The notes beneath the pieces were generated by a model. The model did not search any database. It was not told where the DNA came from and saw only the letters and a list, made by a program, of their open reading frames with translations. From NCBI GenBank assembly GCA_916613615.1, contig OU744731.1, positions 49,390,645-49,454,644 of the forward strand: DNA of 64,000 bases, in the 5' to 3' direction. Positions 49,216 to 61,467 of this stretch are shown here, piece by piece. This DNA is from Steromphala cineraria. Its lineage: Eukaryota; Mollusca; Gastropoda; Trochida; Trochidae. Positions within the stretch are counted from its first letter, which is position 1. Each line of letters begins with the position of its first letter. The position numbers and the translations under genes are program-made.

Positions 49216-52200
49216 GAGATTGGGGTAAGGTTCAGAGAAAGTGGACATTTTGACTAAAATGGTCAAATTCAAAGTTCTGATTAAAAACTAGCAGAAATTG
49301 TGCACAAGGCTCCCAAGAAGCAATACCGATTGAAACAAAATTGAATTTGAAAAAATAATTTTTTTGACGTTAGGATGAGCTTTGGGGTACAGGTTCAGAC
49401 AAATTGGACATTTTGACTAAAATGGTCAAATTCAAATTTCTGATTAAAAACTAGCAGAAATTGTGCACAAGGCTCCCAAGAAGCAATACCGGTTGAAAAA
49501 AATTGAATTTGAAAAAATAATTTTTTTGACGTTAGGGTGAGCTTGGGTTAAGGTTCAGAGAAATTGGACATTTTGACTAAAATGGTCAAATTCAAATTTC
49601 TGATTAAAAACTAGCAGAAATTGTGCACAAGGCTCCCAAGAAGCAATACCGATTGAAAACAATTGAATTTGAAAAAAAAATTTTTTGACGTTAGGGTGAA
49701 CTTGGGGGTACAGGTTCAGAGAAATTGGACATTTTGACTAAAATGGTCAAATTCAAATTTCTGATTAAAAACTAGCAGAAATTGTGCACAAGGCTCCCAA
49801 GAAGCAATACCGATTGAAAAAAAATAGAATTTGAAAAAGATATTTTTTTGACGTTAGGGTGAACTTGGGGGTACAGGTTCAGAGAAATTGGACATTTTGA
49901 CTAAAATGGTCAAATTCAAATTTCTTATTAAAACTAGCAGAAATTGTGCACAAGGCTCCCAAGAAGCAATACTGATTGAAAAAAAATTGAATTTGAAAAA
50001 ATAATTTTGTTGACGTTAGGGTGAGCTTGGGGGTTACAGGTTCAGAGAAATTGGACATTTTGACTAAAATGGTCAAATTCAAATTTCTGATTAAAAACTA
50101 GCAGAAATTGTGCACAAGGCTCCCAAGAAGCAATACCGGTTGAAAAAAATTTAATTTGAAAAAATAATTTTTTTGACGTTAGGGTGAGCTTGGGTTAAGG
50201 TTCAGAGAAATTGGACATTTTGACTAAAATGGTCAAATTCAAATTTCTGATTAAAAACTAGCAGAAATTGTGCACAAGGCTCCCAAGAAGCAATACCGAT
50301 TGAAAACAATTGAATTTGAAAAAAAATTTTTTTGACGTTAGGGTGAACTTGGGGGTACAGGTTCAGAGAAATTGGACATTTTGACTAAAATGGTCAAATT
50401 CAAATTTCTGATTAAAAACTAGCAGAAATTGTGCACAAGGCTCCCATGAAGCAATACCGATTGAAAAAAAATAGAATTTGAAAAAAATATTTTTTTTGAC
50501 GTTAGGGTGAGCTTGCGGTAAGGTTCAGAGAAATTGGACATTTTGACTAAAATGGTCAAATTCAAATTTCTGATTTAAAACTAGCAGAAATTGTGCACAA
50601 GGCTCCCAAGAAGCAATACTGATTGAAAAAAAATTGAATTTGAAAAAATAATTTTGTTGACGTTAGGATGAGCTTGGGGGTTACAGGTTCAGAGAAATTG
50701 GACATTTTGACTAAAATGGTCAAATTCAAATTTCTGATTTAAAATTAGCAGAAATTGTGCACAAGGCTCCCAAGAAGCAATACCGATTGAAAAAAATTGA
50801 ATTTGAAAAATAATTTTTTTGACGTTAGGGTGAGCTTGGGGTAAGGTTCAGAGAAATTGGAAATTTTGACTATAATGGCCAAATTCAAATATGTGATTAA
50901 AAACTAGCAGAAATTGTGCACAAGACTCCCAAGAAGCAATACCGATTGAAAAAAATTGAATTTGAAAAAATAATTTTTATGACGTTAGGGTGAGCTTAGG
51001 GTAAGGTTCAGAGAAATTGGACATTTTCACTAAAATGGTCAAATTCAAATTTCTGATTAAAAACTAGCAGAAATTGTGCACAAAGCTCCCAAGAAGCAAT
51101 ACCGATTGAAAAAAATTGAATTTGAAAAAATAATTGTTTTGACGTTAGGGTGAGCTTGGGGGTACAGGTTCAGAGAAATTGGACATTTTGACTAAAATGG
51201 TCAAATTCAAATTGCTGATTAAAAACTAGCAGAAATTGTGCACAAGGCTCCCAAGAAGCAATACCGATTGAAAAAAAATTGAATTTGAACAAATAATTTT
51301 TTTGACTTTAGGGTAAGCTTTGGGGGTACAGGTTCAGAGAAATTGGACATTTTGACTAAAATGGTCAAATTCAAATTTCTGATTTAAAACTAGCAGAAAT
51401 TGTGCACAAGGCTCCGTAGAAGCAATACCGATTGAAAAAAAATTGAATTTGAAAAAATAATTTTTTTGACGTTAGGGTGAGCTTGGGGTAAGGTTCAGAG
51501 AAATTGGACATTTTGACTAAAATGGTCAAATTCAAATTTCATATTAAAAACTAGCAGAAATTGTGCACAAGGCTCCCAAAAAGCAATACCGATTGAAAGC
51601 AATTGAATTTGAAAAAATATTTTTTTTGACGTTAGGGTGAGCTTGCGATACGGTTCAAATTTCTTATTAAAAACTAGCAGAAATTGTGCACAAGGCTCCC
51701 AAAAAGCTATACCGATTGAAAACAATTGAATTTGAAAAAATATTTTTTTTGACGTTAGGGTAAGCTTGCGGTAAGGTTCAGAGAAATTGGACATTTTGAC
51801 TAAAATGGTCATATTCAAATATGTGATTAAAAACTAGCAGAAATTGTGGCTAGGCTCCCAAGAAGCAATACCGATTGAACAAAATTGAATTTGAAAAAAT
51901 AATTTTTTGGACGTTAGGGTGAGATTGGGGTAAGGTTCAGAGAAAGTGGACATTTTGACTAAAATGGTCAAATTCAAAGTTCTGATTAAAAACTAGCAGA
52001 AATTGTGCACAAGGCTCCCAAGAAGCAATACCGATTGAAACAAAATTGAATTTGAAAAAATAATTTTTTTGACGTTAGGGTGAGCTTTGGGGTACAGGTT
52101 CAGACAAATTGGACATTTTGACTAAAATGGTCAAATTCAAATTTCTGATTAAAAACTAGCAGAAATTGTGCACAAGGCTCCCAAGAAGCAATACCGGTTG

Positions 52201-52761
52201 AAAAAAATTGAATTTGAAAAAATAATTTTTTTGACGTTAGGGTGAGCTTGGGTTAAGGTTCAGAGAAATTGGACATTTTGACTAAAATGGTCAAATTCAA
52301 ATTTCTGATTAAAAACTAGCAGAAATTGTGCACAAGGCTCCCAAGAAGCAATACCGATTGAAAACAATTGAATTTGAAAAAAAAAATTTTTGACATTAGG
52401 GTGAACTTGGGGGTACAGGTTCAGAGAAATTGGACATTTTGACTAAAATGGTCAAATTCAAATTTCTGATTAAAAACTAGCAGAAATTGTGCACAAGGCT
52501 CCCAAGAAGCAATACCGATTGAAAAAAAATAGAATTTGAAAAAGATATTTTTTTGACGTTAGGGTGAACTTGGGGGTACAGGTTCAGAGAAATTGGACAT
52601 TTTGACTAAAATGGTCAAATTCAAATTGCTGATCAAAAACTAGCAGAAATTGTGCACAAGGCTCCCAAGAAGCAATACCGATTGAAAAAAAATTGAATTT
52701 GAACAAATAATTTTTTTGACGTTAGGGTAAGCTTTGGGGGTACAGGTTCAGAGAAATTGGA
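49216..52761. repeat. Subarray 6a: transition monomers with a 2705-bp offset repeat
   Basis: Segment 49.06-49.9 kb recurs at 51.77-52.6 kb (+2705): tggtcatattcaaatatgtg, tggctagg, gtgagattggggtaagg, gagaaagtggac, caaagttctg and gaaaaagatattttttt all repeat. The middle (49.6-50.8 kb) instead resembles 53.9-55.1 kb at +4314, with gggggttacagg, tactgattg and gcttgcggtaagg. The two higher-order families therefore interleave here. No non-satellite sequence. Confidence 0.8.
51509..51791 (+). repeat. Fused monomer pair with 37-bp deletion
   Basis: Two units are joined at gatacggttcaaatttc (near 51650-51665), missing 37 bp from gagaaattgg to the next ttca. The break lies between two TTCA motifs. The pair is 283 bp, 37 short of two 160-bp units. 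Because 123 is a multiple of 3, a minus-strand frame stays open through both units, giving an unusually long chance reading frame. Confidence 0.88.
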
Positions 52762-55700
52762 CATTTTGACTAAAATGGTCAAATTCAAATTTCTGATTTA
52801 AAACTAGCAGAAATTGTGCACAAGGCTCCCAAGAAGCAATACCGTTTGAAAACAATTGAATTTGAAAAAATATTTTTTTTGACGTTAGGGTGAGCTTGCG
52901 GTAAGGTTCAGAGAAATTGGACATTTTGACTAAAATGGTCAAATTCAAATTTCTGATTAAAAACTAGCAGAAATTGTGCACAAGGCTCCGTAGAAGCAAT
53001 ACCGATTGAAAAAAAATTGAATTTGAAAAAATAATTTTTTTGACGTTAGGGTGAGCTTGGGGTAAGGTTCAGAGAAATTGGACATTTTGACTAAAATGGT
53101 CAAATTCAAATTTCTTATTAAAAACTAGCAGAAATTGTGCACAAGGCTCCCAAAAAGCAATACCGATTGAAAGCAATTGAATTTGAAAAAATATTTTTTT
53201 GAACGTTAGGGTGAGCTTGCGGTAAGGTTCAGAGAAATTGGACATTTTGACTAAAATGGTCAAATTCAAATATGTGATTAAAAACAAGCAGAAATTGTGG
53301 CTAGGCTCCCAAGAAGCAATACCGATTGAAAAAAATTGAATTTGAAAAAATAATTTGTTTGACGTTAGGGTGAGCTTAGGGTTCAGAGAAATTGGACATT
53401 TTGACTAAAATGGTCAAATTCAAATTTCTGATTAAAAACTAGCAGAAATTGTGCACAAGGCTCCCAAGAAGCAATACCAATTGAAAAAAATTGAATTTGA
53501 TAAAACAATTGTTTTGACGTTAGGGTGAGCTTGGGGGTACAGGTTCAGAGAAATTGGACATTTTGACTAAAATGGTCAAATTCAAATTTCTGATTAAAAA
53601 CTAGCAGAAATTGTGCACAAGGCTCCAAAGAAGCAAAACCGATTGAAAAAAAATTTAATTTGAAAAAATAATTGTTTTGACGTTAGGGTGAGCTTTGGGG
53701 GTACAGGTTCAGAGAAATTGGACATTTTGACTAAAATGGTCAATTTCAAATTTCTGATTAAAAACTAGCAGAAATTGTGCACAAGGCTCCCAAGAAGCAA
53801 TACCGATTGAAAACAATTGAATTTGAAAAAATACTTTGTTTGACGTTAGGGTGAGCTTGGGGGTACAGGTTCAGACAAATTGGACATTTTGACTAAAATG
53901 GTCAAATTCAAATTTCTGATTAAAAACTAGCAGAAATTGTGCACAAGGCTCCCAAGAAACAATACCGATTGAAAAAAATTGAATTTGAAAAAACAATTTT
54001 TTTGACGTTAGGGTGAGCTTGGGGTAAGGTTCAGAGAAATTGGACATTTTGACTAATATGGTCAAATTCAAATTTCTTATTTAAAACTAGCAGAAATTGT
54101 GCACAAGGCTCCCAAAAAGCAATACCGATTGAAAACAATTGAATTTGAAAAAACAATTGTTTTGACGTTAGGGTGAGCTTGGGGGTCCAGGTTCAGAGAA
54201 ATTGGACATTTTGACTAAAATGGTCAAATTCAAATTTCTGATTAAAACTAGCAGAAATTGTGCTCAAGGCTCCCAAGAAGCAATACTGATTGAAAAAAAA
54301 TTGAATTTGAAAAAATAATTTTGTTGACGTTAGGGTGAGCTTGGGGGTTACAGGTTCAGAGAAATTGGACATTTTGACTAAAATGGTCAAATTCAAATTT
54401 CTGATTAAAAACTAGCAGAAATTGTGCACAAGGCTCCCAAGAAGCAATACAGGTTGAAAAAAATTGAATTTGAAAAAATAATTTTTTTGACGTTAGGGTG
54501 AGCTTGGGTTAAGGTTCAGAGAAATTGGACATTTTGACTAAAATGGTCAAATTCAAATTTCTGATTAAAAACTAGCAGAAATTGTGCACAAGGCTCCCAA
54601 GAAGCAATACCGATTGAAAACAATTGAATTTGAAAAAAAAATTTTTTGACGTTAGGGTGAACTTGGGGGTACAGGTTCAGAGAAATTGGACATTTTGACT
54701 AAAATGGTCAAATTCAAATTTCTGATTAAAAACTAGCAGAAATTGTGCACAAGGCTCCCAAGAAGCAATACCGATTGAAAAAAAATAGAATTTGAAAAAA
54801 ATATTTTTTTTGACGTTAGGGTGAGCTTGCGGTAAGGTTCAGAGAAATTGGACATTTTGACTAAAATGGTCAAATTCAAATTTCTGATTTAAAACTAGCA
54901 GAAATTGTGCACAAGGCTCCCAAGAAGCAATACTGATTGAAAAAAAATTGAATTTGAAAAAATAATTTTGTTGACGTTAGGATGAGCTTGGGGGTTACAG
55001 GTTCAGAGAAATTGGACATTTTGACTAAAATGGCCAAATTCAAATATGTGATTAAAAACTAGCAGAAATTGTGCACAAGACTCCCAAGAAGCAATACCGA
55101 TTGAAAAAAATTGAATTTGAAAAAATAATTTTTTTGACGTTAGGGTGAGCTTAGGGTAAGGTTCAGAGAAATTGGACATTTTCACTAAAATGGTCAAATT
55201 CAAATTTCTGATTAAAAACTAGCAGAAATTGTGCACAAAGCTCCCAAGAAGCAATACCGATTGAAAAAAATTGAATTTGAAAAAATAATTGTTTTGACGT
55301 TAGGGTGAGCTTGGGGTAAGGGTCAGAGAAATTGGACATTTTGACTAAAATGGTCAAATTCAAATTGCTGATCAAAAACTAGCAGAAATTGTGCACAAGG
55401 CTCCCAAGAAGCAATACCGATTGAAAAAAAATTGAATTTGAACAAATAATTTTTTTGACGTTAGGGTAAGCTTTTGGGGGTACAGGTTCAGAGAAATTGG
55501 ACATTTTGACTAAAATGGTCAAATTCAAATTTCTGATTAAAAACTAGCAGAAATTGTGCACAAGGCTCCCAAGAAGCAATACCGATTGAAAAAAAATAGA
55601 ATTTGAAAAAAATATTTTTTTTGACGTTAGGGTGAGCTTGCGGTAAGGTTCAGAGAAATTGGACATTTTGACTAAAATGGTCAAATTCAAATTTCTGATT

Positions 55701-56471
55701 TAAAACTAGCAGAAATTGTGCACAAGGCTCCCAAGAAGCAATACTGATTGAAAAAAAATTGAATTTGAAAAAATAATTTTGTTGACGTTAGGATGAGCTT
55801 GGGGGTTACAGGTTCAGAGAAATTGGACATTTTGACTAAAATGGTCAAATTCAAATTTCTGATTTAAAACTAGCAGAAATTGTGCACAAGGCTCCCAAGA
55901 AGCAATACCGATTGAAAAAAATTGAATTTGAAAAATAATTTTTTTGACGTTAGGGTGAGCTTGGGGTAAGGTTCAGAGAAATTGGAAATTTTGACTATAA
56001 TGGCCAAATTCAAATATGTGATTAAAAACTAGCAGAAATTGTGCACAAGACTCCCAAGAAGCAATACCGATTGAAAAAAATTGAATTTGAAAAAATAATT
56101 TTTTTGACGTTAGGGTGAGCTTAGGGTAAGGTTCAGAGAAATTGGACATTTTCACTAAAATGGTCAAATTCAAATTTCTGATTAAAAACTAGCAGAAATT
56201 GTGCACAAAGCTCCCAAGAAGCAATACCGATTGAAAAAAATTGAATTTGAAAAAATAATTGTTTTGACGTTAGGGTGAGCTTGGGGTAAGGGTCAGAGAA
56301 ATTGGACATTTTGACTAAAATGGTCAAATTCAAATTGCTGATCAAAAACTAGCAGAAATTGTGCACAAGGCTCCCAAGAAGCAATACCGATTGAAAAAAA
56401 ATTGAATTTGAACAAATAATTTTTTTGACGTTAGGGTAAGCTTTTGGGGGTACAGGTTCAGAGAAATTGGA
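52762..56471 (+). repeat. Second higher-order repeat, unit 1 (3710 bp)
   Basis: About 23 monomers. Landmarks in order: gctccgtagaagc (52986), aaagcaattg, tggctagg (53298), taccaattg, gcaaaaccg, atactttgtttgacg, two attaaaactag/gggggttacagg units, gcttgcggtaagg, ttaggatgagc, gactaaaatggcc or gactataatggcc, and gtaagctttt. It holds an internal six-monomer gain at 55.0-56.5 kb absent from unit 2. A gcttagggttcag junction near 53377 has lost 5 bp. Confidence 0.85.
55017..56471 (+). repeat. Internal 970-bp gain in unit 1
   Basis: 55017-55501 (three monomers: tggccaaattcaaatatgtg, aaagctccc, gctgatcaaaaac) recurs at 55987-56471, exactly +970. Between them lie units with gcttgcggtaagg and ttaggatgagc that copy 54.8-55.0 kb at +811. 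Both 55017 and 55987 correspond to the single site at 58731 in unit 2. Confidence 0.82.
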
Positions 56472-59214
56472 CATTTTGACTAAAATGGTCAAATTCAAAT
56501 TTCTGATTTAAAACTAGCAGAAATTGTGCACAAGGCTCCCAAGAAGCAATACCGATTGAAAACAATTGAATTTGAAAAAATATTTTTTTTGACGTTAGGG
56601 TGAGCTTGCGGTAAGGTTCAGAGAAATTGGACATTTTGACTAAAATGGTCAAATTCAAATTTCTGATTAAAAACTAGCAGAAATTGTGCACAAGGCTCCG
56701 TAGAAGCAATACCGATTGAAAAAAAAATTGAATTTGAAAAAATAATTTTTTTGACGTTAGGGTGAGCTTGGGGTAAGGTTCAGAGAAATTGGACATTTTG
56801 ACTAAAATGGTCAAATTCAAATTTCTTATTAAAAACTAGCAGAAATTGTGCACAAGGCTCCCAAAAAGCAATACCGATTGAAAGCAATTGAATTTGAAAA
56901 AATATTTTTTTGAACGTTAGGGTGAGCTTGCGGTAAGGTTCAGAGAAATTGGACATTTTGACTAAAATGGTCAAATTCAAATATGTGACTAAAAACAAGC
57001 AGAAATTGTGGCTAGGCTCCCAAGAAGCAATACCGATTGAAAAAAATTGAATTTGAAAAAATAATTTGTTTGACGTTAGGGTGAGCTTAGGGTAAGGTTC
57101 AGAGAAATTGGACATTTTGACTAAAATGGTCAAATTCAAATTTCTGATTAAAAACTAGCAGAAATTGTGCACAAGGCTCCCAAGAAGCAATACCAATTGA
57201 AAAAAATTGAATTTGAAAAAACAATTGTTTTGACGTTAGGGTGAGCTTGGGGGTACAGGTTCAGAGAAATTGGACATTTTGACTAAAATGGTCAAATTCA
57301 AATTTCTGATTAAAAACTAGCAGAAATTGTGCACAAGGCTCCAAAGAAGCAAAACCGATTGAAAAAAAATTGAATTTGAAAAAATAATTGTTTTGACGTT
57401 AGGGTGAGCTTTGGGGGTAAAGGTTCAGAGAAATTGGACATTTTGACTAAAATGGTCAATTTCAAATTTCTGATTAAAAACTAGCAGAAATTGTGCACAA
57501 GGCTCCCAAGAAGCAATACCGATTGAAAACAATTGAATTTGAAAAAATACTTTGTTTGACGTTAGGGTGAGCTTGGGGGTACAGGTTCAGACAAATTGGA
57601 CATTTTGACTAAAATGGTCAAATTCAAATTTCTGATTAAAAACTAGCAGAAATTGTGTACAAGGCTCCCAAGAAGCAATACCGATTGAAAAAAATTGAAT
57701 TTGAAAAAATAATTTTTTTGACGTTAGGGTGAGCTTGGGGTAAGGTTCAGAGAAATTGGACATTTTGACTAATATGGTCAAATTCAAATTTCTTATTTAA
57801 AACTAGCAGAAATTGTGCACAAGGCTCCCAAAAAGCAATACCGATTGAAAACAATTGAATTTGAAAAAACAATTGTTTTGACGTTAGGGTGAGCTTGGGG
57901 GTACAGGTTCAGAGAAATTGGACATTTTGACTAAAATGGTCAAATTCAAATTTCTGATTAAAACTAGCAGAAATTGTGCACAAGGCTCCCAAGAAGCAAT
58001 ACTGATTGAAACAAAATTGAATTTGAAAAAATAATTTTGTTGACGTTAGGGTGAGCTTGGGGGTTACAGGTTCAGAGAAATTGGACATTTTGACTAAAAT
58101 GGTCAAATTCAAATTTCTGATTAAAAACTAGCAGAAATTGTGCACAAGGCTCCCAAGAAGCAATACAGGTTGAAAAAAATTGAATTTGAAAAAATAATTT
58201 TTTGACGTTAGGGTGAGCTTGGGTTAAGGTTCAGAGAAATTGGACATTTTGACTAAAATGGTCAAATTCAAATTTCTGATTAAAAACTAGCAGAAATTGT
58301 GCACAAGGCTCCCAAGAAGCAATACCGATTGAAAACAATTGAATTTGAAAAAAAAAATCTTTTGACGTTAGGGTGAACTTGGGGGTACAGGTTCAGAGAA
58401 ATTGGACATTTTGACTAAAATGGTCAAATTCAAATTTCTGATTAAAAACTAGCAGAAATTGTGCACAAGGCTCCCAAGAAGCAATACCGATTGAAAAAAA
58501 AATTGAATTTGAAAAAATAATTTTGTTGACGTTAGGATGAGCTTGGGGGTTACAGGTTCAGAGAAATTGGACATTTTGACTAAAATGGTCAAATTCAAAT
58601 TTCTGATTTAAAACTAGCAGAAATTGTGCACAAGGCTCCCAAGAAGCAATACCGATTGAAAAAAATTGAATTTGAAAAAATAATTTTTTGACGTTAGGGT
58701 GAGCTTGGGGTAAGGTTCAGAGAAATTGGAAATTTTGACTATAATGGCCAAATTCAAATATGTGATTAAAAACTAGCAGAAATTGTGCACAAGACTCCCA
58801 AGAAGCAATACCGATTGAAAAAAATTGAATTTGAAAAAATAATTTTTTTGACGTTAGGGTGAGCTTAGGGTAAGGTTCAGAGAAATTGGACATTTTCACT
58901 AAAATGGTCAAATTCAAATTTCTGATTAAAAACTAGCAGAAATTGTGCACAAAGCTCCCAAGAAGCAATACCGATTGAAAAAAATTGAATTTGAAAAAAT
59001 AATTGTTTTGACGTTAGGGTGAGCTTGGGGTAAGGGTCAGAGAAATTGGACATTTTGACTAAAATGGTCAAATTCAAATTGCTGATCAAAAACTAGCAGA
59101 AATTGTGCACAAGGCTCCCAAGAAGCAATACCGATTGAAAAAAAATTGAATTTGAACAAATAATTTTTTTGACGTTAGGGTAAGCTTTGGGGGTACAGGT
59201 TCAGAGAAATTGGA
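56472..59214 (+). repeat. Second higher-order repeat, unit 2 (2743 bp)
   Basis: Follows unit 1 directly and repeats its order (gctccgtag 56696, tggctagg 57009, taccaattg, gcaaaaccg, atactttgtttgacg, gggggttacagg, ttaggatgagc 58536) but lacks the 970-bp gain. Private changes: gtgtacaagg near 57656 and gaaacaaaattg near 58007. Confidence 0.85.
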
Positions 59215-60644
59215 CATTTTGACTAAAATGGTCAAATTCAAATTTCTGATTTAAAACTAGCAGAAATTGTGCACAAGGCTCCCAAGAAGCAATACCGATT
59301 GAAAACAATTGAATTTGAAAAAATATTTTTTTTGACGTTAGGGTGAGCTTGGCGGTAAGGTTCAGAGAAATTGGACATTTTGACTAAAATGGTCAAATTC
59401 AAATTTCTGATTAAAAACTAGCAGAAATTGTGCACAAGGCTCCGTAGAAGCAATACCGATTGAAAAAAAATTGAATTTGAAAAAATAATTTTTTTGACGT
59501 TAGGGTGAGCTTGGGGTAAGGTTCAGAGAAATTGGACATTTTGACTAAAATGGTCAAATTCAAATTTCTTATTAAAAACTAGCAGAAATTGTGCACAAGG
59601 CTCCCAAAAAGCAATACCGATTGAAAGCAATTGAATTTGAAAAAATATTTTTTGGACGTTAGGGTGAGCTTGCGGTAAGGTTCAGAGAAATTGGACATTT
59701 TGACTAAAATGGTCAAATTCAAATATGTGATTAAAAACTAGCAGAAATTGTGGCTAGGCTCCCAAGAAGCAATACCGATTGAAAAAAATTGAATTTGAAC
59801 AAATAATTTTTTTGACGTTAGGGTGAGCTTAGGGTAAGGTTCAGAGAAATTGGACATTTTGACTAAAATGGTCAAATTCAAATTTCTGATTAAAAACTAG
59901 CAGAAATTGTGCACAAGGCTCCCAAGAAGCAATACCAATTGAAAAAAATTGAATTTGAAAAAACAATTGTTTTGACGTTAGGGTGAGCTTGGGGGTACAG
60001 GTTCAGAGAAATTGGACATTTTGACTAAAATGGTCAAATTCAAATTTCTGATTAAAAACTAGCAGAAATTGTGCACAAGGCTCCAAAGAAGCAAAACCGA
60101 TTGAAAAAAAATTGAATTTGAAAAAATAATTGTTTTGACGTTAGGGTGAGCTTTGGGGGTAAAGGTTCAGAGAAATTGGACATTTTGACTAAAATGGTCA
60201 ATTTTAAATTTCTGATTAAAAACTAGCAGAAATTGTGCACAAGGCTCCCAAGAAGCAATACCGATTGAAAACAATTGAATTTGAAAAAATACTTTGTTTG
60301 ACGTTAGGGTGAGCTTGGGGGTACAGGTTCAGACAAATTGGACATTTTGACTAAAATGGTCAAATTCAAATTTCTTATTAAAAACTAGCAGAAATTGTGC
60401 ACAAGGCTCCCAAGAAGCAATACCGATTGAAAAAAATTGAATTTGAAAAAATAATTTTTTTGACGTTAGGGTGAGCTTGGGGTAAGGTTCAGAGAAATTG
60501 GACATTTTGACTAATATGGTCAAATTCAAATTTCTTATTTAAAACTAGCAGAAATTGTGCACAAGGCTCCCAAAAAGCAATACCGATTGAAAACAATTGA
60601 ATTTGAAAAAACAATTGTTTTGACGTTAGGGTGAGCTTGGGGGT
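59215..60644 (+). repeat. Second higher-order repeat, unit 3, cut by the gap
   Basis: Starts with the same ctgatttaaaactag unit, then gctccgtag (59440), tggctagg (59751), taccaattg, gcaaaaccg and atactttgtttgacg. At 60644 it runs into N inside a monomer, after gcttgggggt. About half of the expected unit is seen. Confidence 0.83.
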
Positions 60645-61144
60645 NNNNNNNNNNNNNNNNNNNNNNNNNNNNNNNNNNNNNNNNNNNNNNNNNNNNNNNN
60701 NNNNNNNNNNNNNNNNNNNNNNNNNNNNNNNNNNNNNNNNNNNNNNNNNNNNNNNNNNNNNNNNNNNNNNNNNNNNNNNNNNNNNNNNNNNNNNNNNNNN
60801 NNNNNNNNNNNNNNNNNNNNNNNNNNNNNNNNNNNNNNNNNNNNNNNNNNNNNNNNNNNNNNNNNNNNNNNNNNNNNNNNNNNNNNNNNNNNNNNNNNNN
60901 NNNNNNNNNNNNNNNNNNNNNNNNNNNNNNNNNNNNNNNNNNNNNNNNNNNNNNNNNNNNNNNNNNNNNNNNNNNNNNNNNNNNNNNNNNNNNNNNNNNN
61001 NNNNNNNNNNNNNNNNNNNNNNNNNNNNNNNNNNNNNNNNNNNNNNNNNNNNNNNNNNNNNNNNNNNNNNNNNNNNNNNNNNNNNNNNNNNNNNNNNNNN
61101 NNNNNNNNNNNNNNNNNNNNNNNNNNNNNNNNNNNNNNNNNNNN
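60645..61144. other. Assembly gap, 500 N
   Basis: An unbroken run of exactly 500 N flanked on both sides by the same satellite. A round length is usual for scaffold gaps of unknown size. The left flank stops after gcttgggggt and the right flank restarts at cattttgact. Any open reading frame across it is meaningless. Confidence 0.99.
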
Positions 61145-61467
61145 CATTTTGACTAAAATGGTCAAATTCAAATTTCTGATTAAAAACTAGCAGAAATTGT
61201 GCACAAGGCTCCCAAGAAGCAATACCGATTGAAAAAAATTGAATTTGAAAAAATAATTTTTTTGACGTTAGGGTGAGCTTGGGGTAAGGTTCAGAGAAAT
61301 TGGACATTTTGACTAAAATGGTCAAATTCAAATTTCTGATTAAAAACTAGCAGAAATTGTGCACAAGGCTCCCATAAAGCAACACCGATTGAAAAAAAAA
61401 TGAATTTGAAAAAATAAAAATTTTGACGTTAGGGTGAGCTTGGGGGTACAGGTTCAGAGAAATTGGA

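Larger units (their letters stand above)
1..60644. repeat. Satellite DNA array, 160-162 bp monomer (left of gap)
   Basis: Every line of this stretch is the same unit repeated head to tail. Landmarks recur in fixed order in each unit: cattttgactaaaatgg, ctgattaaaaactagcag, gtgcac or gttcac, aaggctccc, gcaataccgattg, an A-rich block, a T-tract, gacgttagggtgagcttgg, ggttcagagaaattgga. Units are 162 bp when the G-rich part reads gggggtacagg and 160 bp when it reads ggggtaagg or gcggtacgg. All copies share one orientation. No insertion, inversion or unique sequence was seen. The array is long enough and free enough of genes to be constitutive heterochromatin, possibly centromeric, but that placement is inference. 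The family is not one I recognise. Confidence 0.98.

Noticed and set aside
60489..61331. Apparent 170-280-codon reading frames across 60.5-61.3 kb
   Set aside because: They exist only because the 500 N are read as codons without stops.
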